A stretch of DNA of 23,950 nucleotides from [Eubacterium] saphenum (GCA_004557645.1 SFGI01000036.1:1-23950); one strand, 5' to 3'. Counted from the stretch's first letter, positions 15,167 through 23,739 are shown. Numbers and translations are program-made. The notes: generated from the sequence alone by a model not told the origin.

Positions 15167-15904
15167 ATGGCGATCAATCGTTTTGACGGAAGAAAAGTAG
15201 ACGAACTGCGTCCGGTGAAGATCATCAAGGATTTCACCCGCTACGCAGAGGGTTCTGTTTTGATAGAATGGGGCAATACGAAGGTGCTGTGCAATGCTTC
15301 TGTAGAGGAGAGTGTGCCTCCCTTCAAAAAAGGCAGCGGCGAAGGCTGGGTAACGGCGGAATACGCCATGCTGCCCCGGGCAACAGCCACCAGAAATAAA
15401 AGAGATATCAATAAGCTGAAACTGAATCAGCGTTCCACAGAAATTCAGCGTCTCATCGGCAGAGCATTGCGGGCGGCAGTGGATTTCACAGAGCTGGGCG
15501 AAAGAAGCATCACCGTGGATTGTGATGTGCTTCAGGCAGACGGCGGCACCAGAACGGCTTCCATCACAGGGGGCTTTGTGGCACTGGCTATGGCCTGCCA
15601 GAAGCTTTTGGACGAAGGGCTCATCGAAAAAATGCCTTTGCACAGATATATTTCCGCTGTAAGCGTTGGCGTGGTAGATGGTGTGGCAATGGCAGACCTT
15701 TGCTATGAAGAGGATTCCGCGGCAGAAGTGGATATGAATATCATTATGACCGATGAAGGCAATTTTGTAGAGGCGCAGGGCACCGGGGAGCATGGTACTT
15801 TCACCCAGGAACAGCTGCTGGAATTGCTGGCTCTGGGCAGAAAGGCTGCAGGGGAACTGAAGGAACTGCAGAAGGAAGCTTTGGGCGGCTTGGAATTGAA
15901 CTGA
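15167..15904 (+). CDS. rph: Ribonuclease PH
   Basis: RNase PH is a phosphorolytic 3'-5' exoribonuclease that trims tRNA and rRNA 3' ends, acting as a hexamer in the cytosol. The 245-residue product opens with the family's R-x-D-G-R-x-x-D-E-L-R-P motif (FDGRKVDELRPVKI). It also contains GSVLIEWGNTKVLCNASVE, the AEYAMLPRATATRNKRD block, QADGGTRTASITG with the phosphate-binding residues, and a GTGEHGTFT segment near the end. AAGGAGG at 15153-15159 sets the start. rdgB follows after 10 bases; the rph-rdgB-yfcE order is common in Clostridia. Confidence 0.96.
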   Translation: MAINRFDGRKVDELRPVKIIKDFTRYAEGSVLIEWGNTKVLCNASVEESVPPFKKGSGEGWVTAEYAMLPRATATRNKRDINKLKLNQRSTEIQRLIGRALRAAVDFTELGERSITVDCDVLQADGGTRTASITGGFVALAMACQKLLDEGLIEKMPLHRYISAVSVGVVDGVAMADLCYEEDSAAEVDMNIIMTDEGNFVEAQGTGEHGTFTQEQLLELLALGRKAAGELKELQKEALGGLELN

Positions 15905-15914
15905 GGAGGAGAAA

Positions 15915-16508
15915 ATGGAAACGATCATTTTTGCAACAAAAAATAAAGGCAAGATCAGGGAGATCAATGCCATTCTGGCAGATATGGATGTAGAAGTGAT
16001 TTCTATGGAGGATGCAGACATTCATATCGATGTGGTGGAAGATGGCACGACCTTTGAAGAAAATGCCATGAAAAAAGCGGTACAGATCATGGAGGTTTGC
16101 GGCAAGATCACATTAAGCGATGATTCCGGTCTAGAAATCGACCATATGGATAAGGCACCCGGCATCTACTCTGCCCGCTTCATGGGGGAAGATACCCCTT
16201 ACCCCGAACGGTTCAAGGCGATTTTTGAAAAACTGGATGGCGTGCCCGAAGAACAGAGAACGGCTCGTTTTGTCAGCTGCATCGCGGCAGCATTCCCCGA
16301 TGGCAGAAGATTGGTCAGCTATGATACCGTAGAAGGCATCATCGGCTACGAAGCCAAGGGAGAAAATGGCTTTGGCTATGACCCCATTTTCTTTGTGCCG
16401 GAAAAGGGCAAATATATGGCGGAGCTTTCTTCTGAAGAAAAGAACTCCATCAGCCACAGGGGCAAGGCTCTGCGGAAAATGAAAGAAATGCTGAAAAAGG
16501 AACTGTGA
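15915..16508 (+). CDS. rdgB: XTP/dITP diphosphatase (RdgB/HAM1 family)
   Basis: RdgB hydrolyses non-canonical purine triphosphates (XTP, dITP, ITP) to monophosphates plus PPi, keeping them out of DNA and RNA. The 197-residue protein starts with FATKNKGKIREI (substrate and metal loop), has TFEENAMKKA and LSDDSGLEIDHMDKAPGIYSAR with the catalytic acidic pair, and NGFGYDPIFF and ISHRGKALRKM at the C-terminus. All family blocks are present at normal length. The ribosome site is GAGGAG. The next gene begins four bases after the stop. Confidence 0.96.
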   Translation: METIIFATKNKGKIREINAILADMDVEVISMEDADIHIDVVEDGTTFEENAMKKAVQIMEVCGKITLSDDSGLEIDHMDKAPGIYSARFMGEDTPYPERFKAIFEKLDGVPEEQRTARFVSCIAAAFPDGRRLVSYDTVEGIIGYEAKGENGFGYDPIFFVPEKGKYMAELSSEEKNSISHRGKALRKMKEMLKKEL

Positions 16509-16512
16509 TTTT

Positions 16513-17022
16513 ATGAAAATCTTAGTGTTGAGCGATACCCATTCCTATCTGGACAATGCCAGAAATGTGCTGAAGCGGATCGGCGGAAAAATGGATATGG
16601 TGTTCCATTTGGGGGACCATGATGCAGATGCTCTGGAATTGCAGAAGGAATTTCCTAACCTGCCTTTCCATTTTGTGAAGGGGAACAATGATTATGGGAT
16701 AGATACCCCTTCCAAGAAACTGGTGCGGGCCGGCGGCAAAGCATTGCTGCTGACCCATGGCCATAAGCAGCGGGTCCATTGGAATCCTGATACCATCTGC
16801 TATTGGGCGGAGGAACAGGGGGCGGATGTAGTTTTATTCGGGCATACCCATATGCCAGTTTGGGATAATGGCGGCAGAGTGGCCATGTTCAACCCCGGCA
16901 GCATTTCCCTGCCCAGAGGCGGCGGTCTGCCTACCTTTGGCATCCTGACCATTGAAAATGGCAGAGTGGAAGGTGCCATTATGGAATATTGGAACGCAGA
17001 ACATTTCAAACGGATCAATTAA
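16513..17022 (+). CDS. yfcE: YfcE/MJ0936 family metallophosphoesterase
   Basis: This is a 169-residue calcineurin-like phosphodiesterase with all five metal-binding blocks: SDTH (8-10), LGDHDAD, KGNNDYG, LTHGH and FGHTHMP, followed by NPGS. Relatives such as E. coli YfcE hydrolyse phosphodiester model substrates; the natural substrate is unclear. It is the last gene of the rph-rdgB unit, four bases after rdgB, and a hairpin terminator follows. Confidence 0.93.
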   Translation: MKILVLSDTHSYLDNARNVLKRIGGKMDMVFHLGDHDADALELQKEFPNLPFHFVKGNNDYGIDTPSKKLVRAGGKALLLTHGHKQRVHWNPDTICYWAEEQGADVVLFGHTHMPVWDNGGRVAMFNPGSISLPRGGGLPTFGILTIENGRVEGAIMEYWNAEHFKRIN

Positions 17023-17071
17023 AGAAAAAGAGGCGGGGCAAAGGTGCATTTCGCTCCGCTTTTTCTTTTTT
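17023..17071 (+). terminator. Terminator after yfcE
   Basis: An A-rich arm plus GCGGGGC pairs with GCTCCGC plus a T-rich arm, with a small bulge and a 12-13 base loop. A T run follows to 17071. Confidence 0.6.
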
Positions 17072-17102
17072 GAAAAAAATTCAAAAAGTTTGAAAAAACC
17101 TG

Positions 17103-17131
17103 TTGACAAATGAAAGGCGTTATGGCATAAT
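17103..17131 (+). promoter_or_regulatory. Strong sigma-A promoter of the tRNA Arg-Gly-Arg unit
   Basis: Perfect TTGACA at 17103-17108, a 17-base spacer, then CATAAT at 17126-17131. The first tRNA starts 18 bases later. Confidence 0.85.
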
Positions 17132-17149
17132 ATCTCTTGCGTTAAGCGT

Positions 17150-17223
<74 letters not shown>

Positions 17224-17233
17224 TTTTTTTTAT

Positions 17234-17304
17234 GCGGGTGTAGTTCAATGGTAGAACGTCAGCCTTCCAAGCTGAACACGTGAGTTCGATTCTCATCACC
17301 CGCT
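17234..17304 (+). tRNA. tRNA-Gly (anticodon TCC)
   Basis: The 71-base cloverleaf has acceptor GCGGGTG with CACCCGC plus discriminator T, anticodon stem TCAGC/GCTGA, and loop CTTCCAA, giving TCC. CCA is not encoded. It lies between the two tRNA-Arg copies and shares their promoter. Confidence 0.96.
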
Positions 17305-17315
17305 TGCGTAAGTAT

Positions 17316-17389
<74 letters not shown>

Positions 17390-17392
17390 GTG

Positions 17393-17424
17393 AAAAAGCC
17401 TGTCGGATTTGGCAGGCTTTTTTT
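17393..17424 (+). terminator. Terminator of the tRNA Arg-Gly-Arg unit
   Basis: AAAAAGCCTGTC (17393-17404) pairs with GGCAGGCTTTTT (17411-17422) around a six-base loop. The T run ends the transcript just past the second tRNA-Arg. Confidence 0.88.
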
Positions 17425-17447
17425 ATTCTTAAAATCTTTCCTTTATA

Positions 17448-17476
17448 TTGACTTTTGCAAAGGGGAGGTCTAAAAT
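17448..17476 (+). promoter_or_regulatory. Promoter of tRNA-Leu
   Basis: TTGACT at 17448-17453, a 17-base spacer, TAAAAT at 17471-17476, and the tRNA 12 bases further on. tRNA-Leu is therefore a unit separate from the Arg-Gly-Arg cluster. Confidence 0.82.
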
Positions 17477-17488
17477 ATTTTTGTTCAT

Positions 17489-17570
17489 GCGGATATGGCG
17501 AAACTGGCAGACGCGCTGGATTTAGGTTCCAGTGGGGTGACCCGTGCAGGTTCAAGTCCTGTTATCCGCA
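17489..17570 (+). tRNA. tRNA-Leu (anticodon TAG)
   Basis: This is an 82-base class II tRNA with acceptor GCGGATA/TATCCGC plus A, anticodon stem CTGGA/TCCAG around loop TTTAGGT (anticodon TAG), a long variable arm (TGGGGTGACCCG), and T arm GGTTCAAGTCC. CCA is not encoded. Confidence 0.95.
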
Positions 17571-17571
17571 G

Positions 17572-17608
17572 AAAAAAAGCTCTGAATCAAGGGATTCGGG
17601 GCTTTTTT
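17572..17608. terminator. Bidirectional terminator between tRNA-Leu and pepF
   Basis: A 10-bp stem (17579-17588 with 17593-17602) with loop AAGG has six T on its right and seven A on its left. It can stop tRNA-Leu transcription on the plus strand and pepF transcription on the minus strand; the pepF stop is 11 bases away. Confidence 0.82.
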
Positions 17609-17618
17609 GTTATTTTTA

Positions 17619-19415
17619 TCAAAGTGTTTCAAATTCATCCAGCAGTTCTTTGAACAGCTGCATTGCGTTTTCGATGGGCTCTGCAGTGGAAAGGTCAACA
17701 CCGGCACCCTTCAGCAGATCGATGGAATATTCGCTGTCGCCTTTGGACAGGAAATCCAGATAAGCATCGATAGCGGGCTGTCCTTCGTTCAAAATCTTTC
17801 TGGAAAGGGCGATGGCTGCACTGTAGCCTGTGGCATACTGGTATACATAGAAGGCATTATAGAAATGGGGGATACGTGCCCATTCGATATCGATTTCGGG
17901 ATCGATGACGATATCTTCCCCGAAGTATTTCACGTTCAGGTCGTGATAGATCTGGTTCATGCCTTCCCATGTGAGGGGTTCGCCCTTTTCTGCCATACTG
18001 TGGGTGATCTTTTCAAATTCCGCAAACATGGTCTGGCGGAACAGCGTGCCGCGGAACTGTTCCAGGAAATAGTTGATGAGATATTTCCGCATGGTCTTAT
18101 CCTCGGTGGTTTTCAGCAGATGTTCCATCAGCAGGGCTTCGTTGCAGGTGGAAGCTACTTCTGCCACGAAAATCTTATGGTCTGCATAGAGGTAAGGCTG
18201 CTTTTTCCAGGTGAAGAAGCTGTGGAGGGCATGACCCATTTCGTGGGCCAGGGTAAACATACTGTTGATGGTGTCGTTGTGGTTCAGCAGTACAAAAGGG
18301 TGTACCCCATAGCTGCCCCAGGAATAGGCGCCGCCCCGTTTGCCTTTGTTTTCGTAAACATCGATCCAGCCGCTTTCCATGCCGTGTTCCAAAGCTGCGC
18401 TGTATTCCTCGCCCATGACGGACAGGGCTTCTTTGACGGTTTTCTTGGCTTCTTCATAAGGGATTTTTACATCTGCATCGGGTACCAGAGGTACATACAG
18501 ATCATACATGTGCAGTTCTTCTACACCCAGTTCCTTTTTACGGAGGGAAACATAGCGGTGCAGCAGAGGCAGGTTTTGATTGACCGTTTCGATCAGATTA
18601 TCGTAAACGGACAGGGGGATATTATCATCGGAGAGAGCCATTTCCATGGCAGAATCATATTTTCTTGCTTCTGCGAAGAAAACATCGCTTTTCACAGAGG
18701 AAGCATAGGTTGCTGCGATGGTGTTTTTCTGACCGGAATAGACGGAATACAGGTTTTTGAAAGCCTGTTCCCGGATAGAACGGTCGGGGCTTTCCAGGAA
18801 AGTCACATATCTGCCCTTTGTCAGCTCCAGTTCTTCGCCATCGGCTGTTTTGATGGAAGGAAAGCGAATATCTGCATCGTTCAGCATGGTGAAGATCTGC
18901 TGCGGTGCGCCCCCCAGTTCTGCGGTTTTTGCCAGAAGATTTTCTTCGGCGGGAGAAAGGGTATGGGCTTTCTGACGCAGCAGAGTATGGAAGAAATGGT
19001 CATAAATGGCGAAATCTGCGGATTTTTCTTTTCGGAATGCCGCAAGTTTTTCCTCGGGAATGGCAATAATCTCGGGAGTCAGGAAGGAAATGGATGCGGA
19101 ATAGCGGATCAGCAGCATTTCTGCCCGGGATGCCATACCCTGATAGAAGGAATTGGCGCTGTCTTCATGCATACGCATGGAAGCGTAGGTGTAAACGTGG
19201 TCTAACTTTAAGGAAAGTTCCTCGTTTTTTTGCAGACAGGAAAGTAGAGTCTCTGCAGAATCTGCCAGTTTGCCGGAAAAGGCTGTCATTTCTGGGATGC
19301 TGGCTTCCAGAGCGGTATAGGCAGCTTCCCAATCGGCGTCTGTTTTAAAATAATCCTCGATATGCCAGTGGAAACGAGGGTCAGTATCCTTTCTTTCAGG
19401 AATAGAATGGTTCAT
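17619..19415 (-). CDS. pepF: Oligoendopeptidase F (peptidase family M3B)
   Basis: This is a 598-residue cytosolic zinc peptidase that cleaves short peptides, useful in peptide recycling. The zinc motif HEMGH is at 391-395, with the third ligand E419 in the FVAEVASTCNE segment. The N-terminal helical M3_N part covers about 110-180, and the C-terminal segment YATGYSAAIALS is typical. Length equals the family norm (about 600). The ATG at 19415 has AGAGG eight bases upstream; an ATG seven bases earlier is out of frame. It is divergent from glgA. Confidence 0.95.
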   Translation of the reverse strand: MNHSIPERKDTDPRFHWHIEDYFKTDADWEAAYTALEASIPEMTAFSGKLADSAETLLSCLQKNEELSLKLDHVYTYASMRMHEDSANSFYQGMASRAEMLLIRYSASISFLTPEIIAIPEEKLAAFRKEKSADFAIYDHFFHTLLRQKAHTLSPAEENLLAKTAELGGAPQQIFTMLNDADIRFPSIKTADGEELELTKGRYVTFLESPDRSIREQAFKNLYSVYSGQKNTIAATYASSVKSDVFFAEARKYDSAMEMALSDDNIPLSVYDNLIETVNQNLPLLHRYVSLRKKELGVEELHMYDLYVPLVPDADVKIPYEEAKKTVKEALSVMGEEYSAALEHGMESGWIDVYENKGKRGGAYSWGSYGVHPFVLLNHNDTINSMFTLAHEMGHALHSFFTWKKQPYLYADHKIFVAEVASTCNEALLMEHLLKTTEDKTMRKYLINYFLEQFRGTLFRQTMFAEFEKITHSMAEKGEPLTWEGMNQIYHDLNVKYFGEDIVIDPEIDIEWARIPHFYNAFYVYQYATGYSAAIALSRKILNEGQPAIDAYLDFLSKGDSEYSIDLLKGAGVDLSTAEPIENAMQLFKELLDEFETL

Positions 19416-19472
19416 GGTTCATACCTCTTTTCTATATGGATATTGTATGCTATATTTTTCAATTCAAATCAT

Positions 19473-19501
19473 AGTATAACACTTTTAGAAAAAGATATAA
19501 A
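19473..19501 (-). promoter_or_regulatory. Promoter for pepF (extended -10)
   Basis: On the minus strand TTTATA (19496-19501) is followed after 17 bases by TATACT (19473-19478), preceded by TGT. About 57 bases separate it from the pepF ATG. Confidence 0.62.
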
Positions 19502-19565
19502 GGCAGGAAAAATTCTATATATTTAAAAAATCGTTGATTTTTATAGAAAATTGAACGGATTTTTC

Positions 19566-19594
19566 TTGCTGTTGGACAATTTTCATTGTATCAT
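19566..19594 (+). promoter_or_regulatory. Candidate promoter for glgA
   Basis: TTGCTG (19566-19571), a 17-base spacer and TATCAT (19589-19594). The -35 matches only half the consensus. The spacing to the ATG would be 19 bases, with a GAGGTGAT ribosome site in between. Confidence 0.35.
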
Positions 19595-19613
19595 AAGAAT
19601 GAGGTGATAAATT

Positions 19614-21047
19614 ATGGAAAAAGGTTTGAAGGTACTTCTGGTTGCCTCCGAATCGGCGCCTTTTATCAAAAGCGGCGGCTTGGGCGACGTTGTTGGTTCT
19701 TTGCCAAAGGCACTCCGTGCAAAAGGCGTGGATGTCCGTGTGGTGATCCCTCGACATAGAGCAATCAAAAATGAAACAATGTATGACGTGGAACTCGCAG
19801 GGGAATTCGATGTTCATTTGCAGTGGCGCAAACAGAGAGCAAAGGTTCTGGTAAAACATGGCGATGTGCCCGTATATTTTATTGAAAACGATTATTATTT
19901 TGGCCGTGGCGGTCTGTATGGCTTTGGGGATGATGACGAACGCTTTGCGTTCTTTGGCAAGGCAGTGCTGGATATGCTGGCAATGCTGGATTTCTATCCC
20001 GATATCATCCATTGCAACGACTGGCAGACAGGCCCTCTTTGTATGTATCTGAAGGAAATTTACAGCAAGGTAGTGCAGTATTCCAAGATCAAAACACTGT
20101 TTACCATCCACAATCTGCAGTATCAGGGCAGATTTGCTCCTGAAACCATGGGGATGTTGGGTGTGCCTGGCTGGGTATATAACAATGTGGAATTCTATGA
20201 TTCTGTCAGCTATATGAAAATGGGGCTGGTCTATGCGGATTATATCAGCACCGTCAGTGAAACCTATGCATGGGAGATCCAGACACCGGAATATGGCTAT
20301 GGCATGGATGGCATCTTAAGAAGCAGAAGCCACCAGCTTTGCGGTATCATCAACGGGATCGATTTTGTGGCAAACAACCCTGAAACAGATAAGCATATCG
20401 TAAAGCATTTCAGCGCAGAGCATCCCGAAGGCAAAGCCGAAAACAAACGTGCCCTGCAGGAAAGACTGGGCTTGGAACAGAGAGACGTTCCTATGATCGC
20501 CATGATCACCCGTCTGGCAGATCAGAAGGGTGTGGATATTCTGGCACCTGTTCTGGATGAAATCATGAGAAGAGATGTGCAGTTCGTATTGCTGGGCACA
20601 GGGGAAGGCCATTATGAACACGCTTTCCGCAATATGCAGAACAGCTATCCCGGCAGAGTTTCTTCCAATATCTTCTTTGATGAAGCACTGGCACAGCAGA
20701 TCTATGCATCCGCAGATATGTTCCTGATGCCTTCCAAATTTGAACCCTGCGGTCTGGGGCAGATGTTCAGCCTGCGCTTCGGCACAGTGCCCATCGTTCG
20801 AAAGACTGGCGGTTTGGCGGATACGATCCATCATTACAATCCTGAAACAAAACAGGGGAATGGCTTCCTGTTTGAGCATTACGATGGCTGGGGTCTGCTT
20901 TGGGCAATAGATGAAGCCCTGCGTACCTATCACATGGGCAAGGAAGAATGGGGCCATGTAGTGAAAAATGCCATGCTGTGCGATTATTCCTGGGAAAGCT
21001 CCGCAGAAAAATATATTGCATTGTATGAACATTTAAAAGAAATGTAA
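19614..21047 (+). CDS. glgA: Glycogen (starch) synthase, ADP-glucose type, GT5
   Basis: GlgA extends alpha-1,4-glucan chains from ADP-glucose. The full-length 477-residue GT-B enzyme has the N-terminal KSGGLGD motif at 19-25 that binds ADP-glucose, HNDWQT in HCNDWQTGP near 126, TIHNLQYQG, GIINGIDF, and the C-terminal MPSKFEPCGLGQM with the E-x7-E type motif followed by RKTGGLADT. A GAGGTGAT site precedes the ATG. No other glg gene is in the window, so it is transcribed alone, between pepF (divergent) and its own strong terminator. Confidence 0.95.
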   Translation: MEKGLKVLLVASESAPFIKSGGLGDVVGSLPKALRAKGVDVRVVIPRHRAIKNETMYDVELAGEFDVHLQWRKQRAKVLVKHGDVPVYFIENDYYFGRGGLYGFGDDDERFAFFGKAVLDMLAMLDFYPDIIHCNDWQTGPLCMYLKEIYSKVVQYSKIKTLFTIHNLQYQGRFAPETMGMLGVPGWVYNNVEFYDSVSYMKMGLVYADYISTVSETYAWEIQTPEYGYGMDGILRSRSHQLCGIINGIDFVANNPETDKHIVKHFSAEHPEGKAENKRALQERLGLEQRDVPMIAMITRLADQKGVDILAPVLDEIMRRDVQFVLLGTGEGHYEHAFRNMQNSYPGRVSSNIFFDEALAQQIYASADMFLMPSKFEPCGLGQMFSLRFGTVPIVRKTGGLADTIHHYNPETKQGNGFLFEHYDGWGLLWAIDEALRTYHMGKEEWGHVVKNAMLCDYSWESSAEKYIALYEHLKEM

Positions 21048-21058
21048 GAATGTCCATC

Positions 21059-21105
21059 AAACACCTTGGAAACCGCGGAAAAGCGGATTTTCAGGGTGTT
21101 TTTTT
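21059..21105 (+). terminator. Terminator after glgA
   Basis: A long hairpin has outer arm AAACACCT with GGGTGTTT, inner TGGAAA with TTTTCA, and CCGC/GCGG at the top with one bulged A. It is closed by a T run. Confidence 0.82.
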
Positions 21106-21139
21106 CACATATTTTTTATGAAAATGCGGCGGGGGAGAT

Positions 21140-21168
21140 TTGCAAAAGAAACGGGAGTATAGTATGAT
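21140..21168 (+). promoter_or_regulatory. Promoter for the 86-residue protein gene
   Basis: TTGCAA (21140-21145), exactly 17 bases, then TATGAT (21163-21168). The ribosome site AGGAGG starts at 21195. Confidence 0.65.
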
Positions 21169-21207
21169 AAGAAGAAGGATTCTAATGAAAAATCAGGAGG
21201 GATCACC

Positions 21208-21468
21208 ATGATTACAGTATGGAACAGAAAAGAACTGCTTTGCACATTCGATATGAAAAAACAGGCGGAGGTACGGGATATCCTGTGGAAATTTGATATT
21301 TCCTATGAAGTACGTGTTTCTGACCGTGCAGACTTTTTCGTGGGGGGCAGAATGACTTCTGACAATACTGAAAATGTTATCGATCATCAGACAGAATATC
21401 TGATCTACGTGAAAAAAGAAGATTACGACAGAGCAATGTTTCTGGTACAGAGAAACTTGCAGGAATAA
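21208..21468 (+). CDS. Small conserved-looking protein, unknown function
   Basis: The 86-residue product has predicted alternating beta and alpha structure: a beta start (ITVWNRKELLCTF), a helix (MKKQAEVRDILWKFDI), strands around YEVRVSDRADFF, then YLIYVKKEDYDRAMFLVQRNL. The order beta-helix-beta, ending in a basic-acidic helix, resembles small DUF2007-like signal-transducing domains, which I offer only as a possibility. No signal peptide, membrane segment or catalytic motif is seen. It has a strong ribosome site (AGGAGG, about seven bases upstream). The next gene starts 12 bases after the stop, so the two are probably co-transcribed. Confidence 0.72.
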   Translation: MITVWNRKELLCTFDMKKQAEVRDILWKFDISYEVRVSDRADFFVGGRMTSDNTENVIDHQTEYLIYVKKEDYDRAMFLVQRNLQE

Positions 21469-21480
21469 GCGGAGGCGGCA

Positions 21481-22869
21481 ATGGGCAGAAAGAAACCCAG
21501 AATGAAACTGAATATGAGCAATAAAAGCCTGACGGTGCTGGTCTGCATCTTGGCGGTGGCCTGCCTGGTGGCAGGGGGCATCTATATCGATACCTTCTAT
21601 GGGAAGGGAATGTTCCAGTCTTTTCTGAACCAAATGGGGCAGAAAGAAACTGCTCAGTCAGAGGAAACAGCCCCTGCGGAAAGCATGGCGGTGGATATCA
21701 GCAGCAAGGCGACGATGGCGGTTTTTGGGAAGGAATTTCTGCTTTGTACAAAAGACGGTGTGAAATATTATACTTCCATGGGTGACCAGAAATGGAGTGA
21801 TACCTTTAATATGTCCTCTCCTGCCCTGATACAGGAAGGGGAATATATTGCTGTAGGGGATATGGGCGGCAAGGTGGTTCGTGTCTATAACAGAAACGGC
21901 ATGCTCTACGATCTGCAGGCGGAGGGTTCCCCTGTACAGTTTGCCCTGAATGAAAGCGGGTATCTTTCTTTGATTACAAAAAGCGGCAATGCTTATCGTA
22001 TCCGTATTTACAATGCCAAGGGGACGCTTTTGAAGGAACGGGTGGAAGAAAGCAGCGGGATCTATCCTCTTTCTTCTGATATTTCCGATGACAGCCGTGT
22101 ATTTGCAGTCAGCTATCTGGATACTACAGATGTTTCTCCTGTTGGTCGTGTGCTTCTGTTCTACATCAAGGCAGAAGATAGCGAGGATTTCACAGACAGT
22201 ATGTTTGCAGCAGTGGAAAAAACAGATGAGATCATTCCTGTGGTAAGCTATCGTAAAAATGGCGCATTGGCAGCCATTTCTGATAAAGGGGTTTATGGCA
22301 TTGGCAGTGATGGCTCCGAATTGTGGAGCTACCCTCTGGAAAATACCATTGACCAGGCAGCTTTAGGAAATAAGGAATATATCGTTCTGGCTCTGGGCGA
22401 TAGTGTGGCAGATAAAGACGGCAGAGCGAAGGGGACAGTCTGCTGGCTGGATGGCAGCGGCAAAGAAAAGGCTTCCTTTGAAACGGGGGAAAGCGTAACA
22501 TATCTGCTTTCTTCTGAAAAAGGAGTTGTCATTGGTAATGAGCGCAGCTACACCGGTGTGTCCCATAGCGGCAATGAAAGCTGGAATTATACTGCAACGG
22601 CGGATATGAGCGATCTGATCCCTATGGAAAAATTGAACAGAGTCATGGCAGTAAGTAAGGAACAGGTTTCTATTTATGATATGACAAAGGCGCAGAGCGA
22701 GGAAACAACGGCAAAACCTGCTGAAAATTCCGAGGCGGAGAATGCTTCGGAAAAGAAAACTGCGGAAAGCAGTACAGAGGATGCCAAGGAAAAGAACACA
22801 TCTGGGGAAACCCAGAAAGAGACCGGAGATGGGGATAATGCTGAACCATCTGTGGAAAAGGAAGAATAA
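21481..22869 (+). CDS. DUF5711-like membrane-anchored propeller protein
   Basis: The 462-residue product has a basic N-terminus, one membrane segment (about 18-38, LTVLVCILAVACLVAGGIYI), a central domain of repeated strand units (about 75-395: FGKEFLLCTKDGVKYYTS, YIAVGDMGGKVVRVYNRNG, LAAISDKGVYGIGSDGSELW), and a low-complexity tail (about 405-462) rich in Glu, Lys, Ser and Thr. This fits the clostridial DUF5711 family with PQQ/WD40-like repeats, whose role is unknown. The cvpA neighbour agrees with that family's usual context, as far as I recall. A GGAGG site precedes the ATG at 21481. The frame is open throughout and no catalytic motif is visible. Confidence 0.75.
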   Translation: MGRKKPRMKLNMSNKSLTVLVCILAVACLVAGGIYIDTFYGKGMFQSFLNQMGQKETAQSEETAPAESMAVDISSKATMAVFGKEFLLCTKDGVKYYTSMGDQKWSDTFNMSSPALIQEGEYIAVGDMGGKVVRVYNRNGMLYDLQAEGSPVQFALNESGYLSLITKSGNAYRIRIYNAKGTLLKERVEESSGIYPLSSDISDDSRVFAVSYLDTTDVSPVGRVLLFYIKAEDSEDFTDSMFAAVEKTDEIIPVVSYRKNGALAAISDKGVYGIGSDGSELWSYPLENTIDQAALGNKEYIVLALGDSVADKDGRAKGTVCWLDGSGKEKASFETGESVTYLLSSEKGVVIGNERSYTGVSHSGNESWNYTATADMSDLIPMEKLNRVMAVSKEQVSIYDMTKAQSEETTAKPAENSEAENASEKKTAESSTEDAKEKNTSGETQKETGDGDNAEPSVEKEE

Positions 22870-22882
22870 GAAGAATAAAATG

Positions 22883-22915
22883 GGCGGCAAAAAATCTAGT
22901 ATGCCGCCTTTCTTC
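22883..22915 (+). terminator. Weak terminator-like hairpin before cvpA
   Basis: GGCGGCA (22883-22889) pairs with TGCCGCC (22902-22908) around a 12-base loop, followed by the T-rich TTTCTTC. The T run is interrupted, so read-through into cvpA is likely. Confidence 0.5.
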
Positions 22916-22952
22916 TTTCTATATTATTATAGAAGAAAAAGGAGGAAAACGG

Positions 22953-23645
22953 ATGAGTTTGATTTTAGATGCCATTGTAGTGGCGGTGATTTTGGGGTGT
23001 GCCGTGGCGGCATGGCGAAAAGGGTTCATTCGGGCAGCGCTGGGGTTTTTGCCCATGCTGGCGGCGTTGATCGGGTCCAAGTTCATCAGTCCTTATGTGG
23101 GACGGTTTTTGCGGGAGACCTTTTTATTCGAAAAAATGTCCGGCTCTATTCAGAACTCTATGGGGCTGGATACGGCGATCCGGGAGGGAGCAATGGCTAC
23201 CCAAACGGAGATCATCGAAGGGATGCCCCTGCCGGATTTTCTGAAGGAGGCTTTGCTGGAAAATAACAATCCTGTGATCTATCAGCTGCTGGATGTGGAT
23301 AGCCTGAAGGAATATATGGCCGGATTTCTGGCCAATGTCTGCATGAATGTGCTGAGTGTTACGCTGGCCTTCGTACTGATTTATATTGGGGTGACGGTGG
23401 TGCTGAATGCGCTGCATCTGTTCAGTAAACTGCCCGTGCTGAATTTTTTCAATCGATTCAGCGGTTTTTTGGTGGGCGGCACAAAAGGGCTGTTCTTCGT
23501 TTGGATCGGCTGCATGGTGCTGACCTTCTTCCAATGCAGTGCGAAATTGAATGGGGTTTTCACAGCTATGGAACAAACTTATGTAGCAAATACTTTATAT
23601 GAAAACAATATTTTACTGTATCTGATCCTGACGATATTTACTTGA
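22953..23645 (+). CDS. cvpA: CvpA family membrane protein
   Basis: The 230-residue protein begins MSLILDAIVVAVILGCAVAA, then WRKGFIRAALGFLPMLAALIG, the hallmark of CvpA (a D near the start of helix 1, then RKG-F/L before helix 2). Two more hydrophobic helices lie near 132-155 and 172-192. CvpA was named for colicin V production in E. coli; in other bacteria it is linked to envelope stress tolerance, and its mechanism is unclear. AAGGAGG sits just upstream of the ATG. It follows the DUF5711-like gene by 83 bases containing a weak hairpin. Confidence 0.88.
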   Translation: MSLILDAIVVAVILGCAVAAWRKGFIRAALGFLPMLAALIGSKFISPYVGRFLRETFLFEKMSGSIQNSMGLDTAIREGAMATQTEIIEGMPLPDFLKEALLENNNPVIYQLLDVDSLKEYMAGFLANVCMNVLSVTLAFVLIYIGVTVVLNALHLFSKLPVLNFFNRFSGFLVGGTKGLFFVWIGCMVLTFFQCSAKLNGVFTAMEQTYVANTLYENNILLYLILTIFT

Positions 23646-23670
23646 AAGCCTGATAAAATCAGGCTTTTTT
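23645..23670 (+). terminator. Terminator after cvpA
   Basis: A perfect 10-bp stem (23645-23654 with 23658-23667) with loop AAA is followed by T to 23670. Its first base is the last base of the cvpA stop codon. Confidence 0.88.
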
Positions 23671-23710
23671 CATGTTTGTAAAGAAATTTTGAAAAAAAGA
23701 TAAAAAGTTG

Positions 23711-23739
23711 TTGACAATAGGTTGTTCCCGTGATAATAT
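23711..23739 (+). promoter_or_regulatory. Promoter of a ribosomal RNA operon
   Basis: Perfect TTGACA at 23711-23716, 17 bases, and TAATAT at 23734-23739 with TGA just before it. An overlapping GATAAT at 23732 is closer to consensus but gives only a 15-base spacer. It is built like the tRNA promoter at 17103. Confidence 0.75.

Noticed and set aside
17607..19205. Plus-strand open frame of about 532 codons opposite pepF
   Set aside because: It is antisense to a complete oligoendopeptidase F with an intact HEMGH motif. It starts inside the tRNA-Leu terminator and has no ribosome site.
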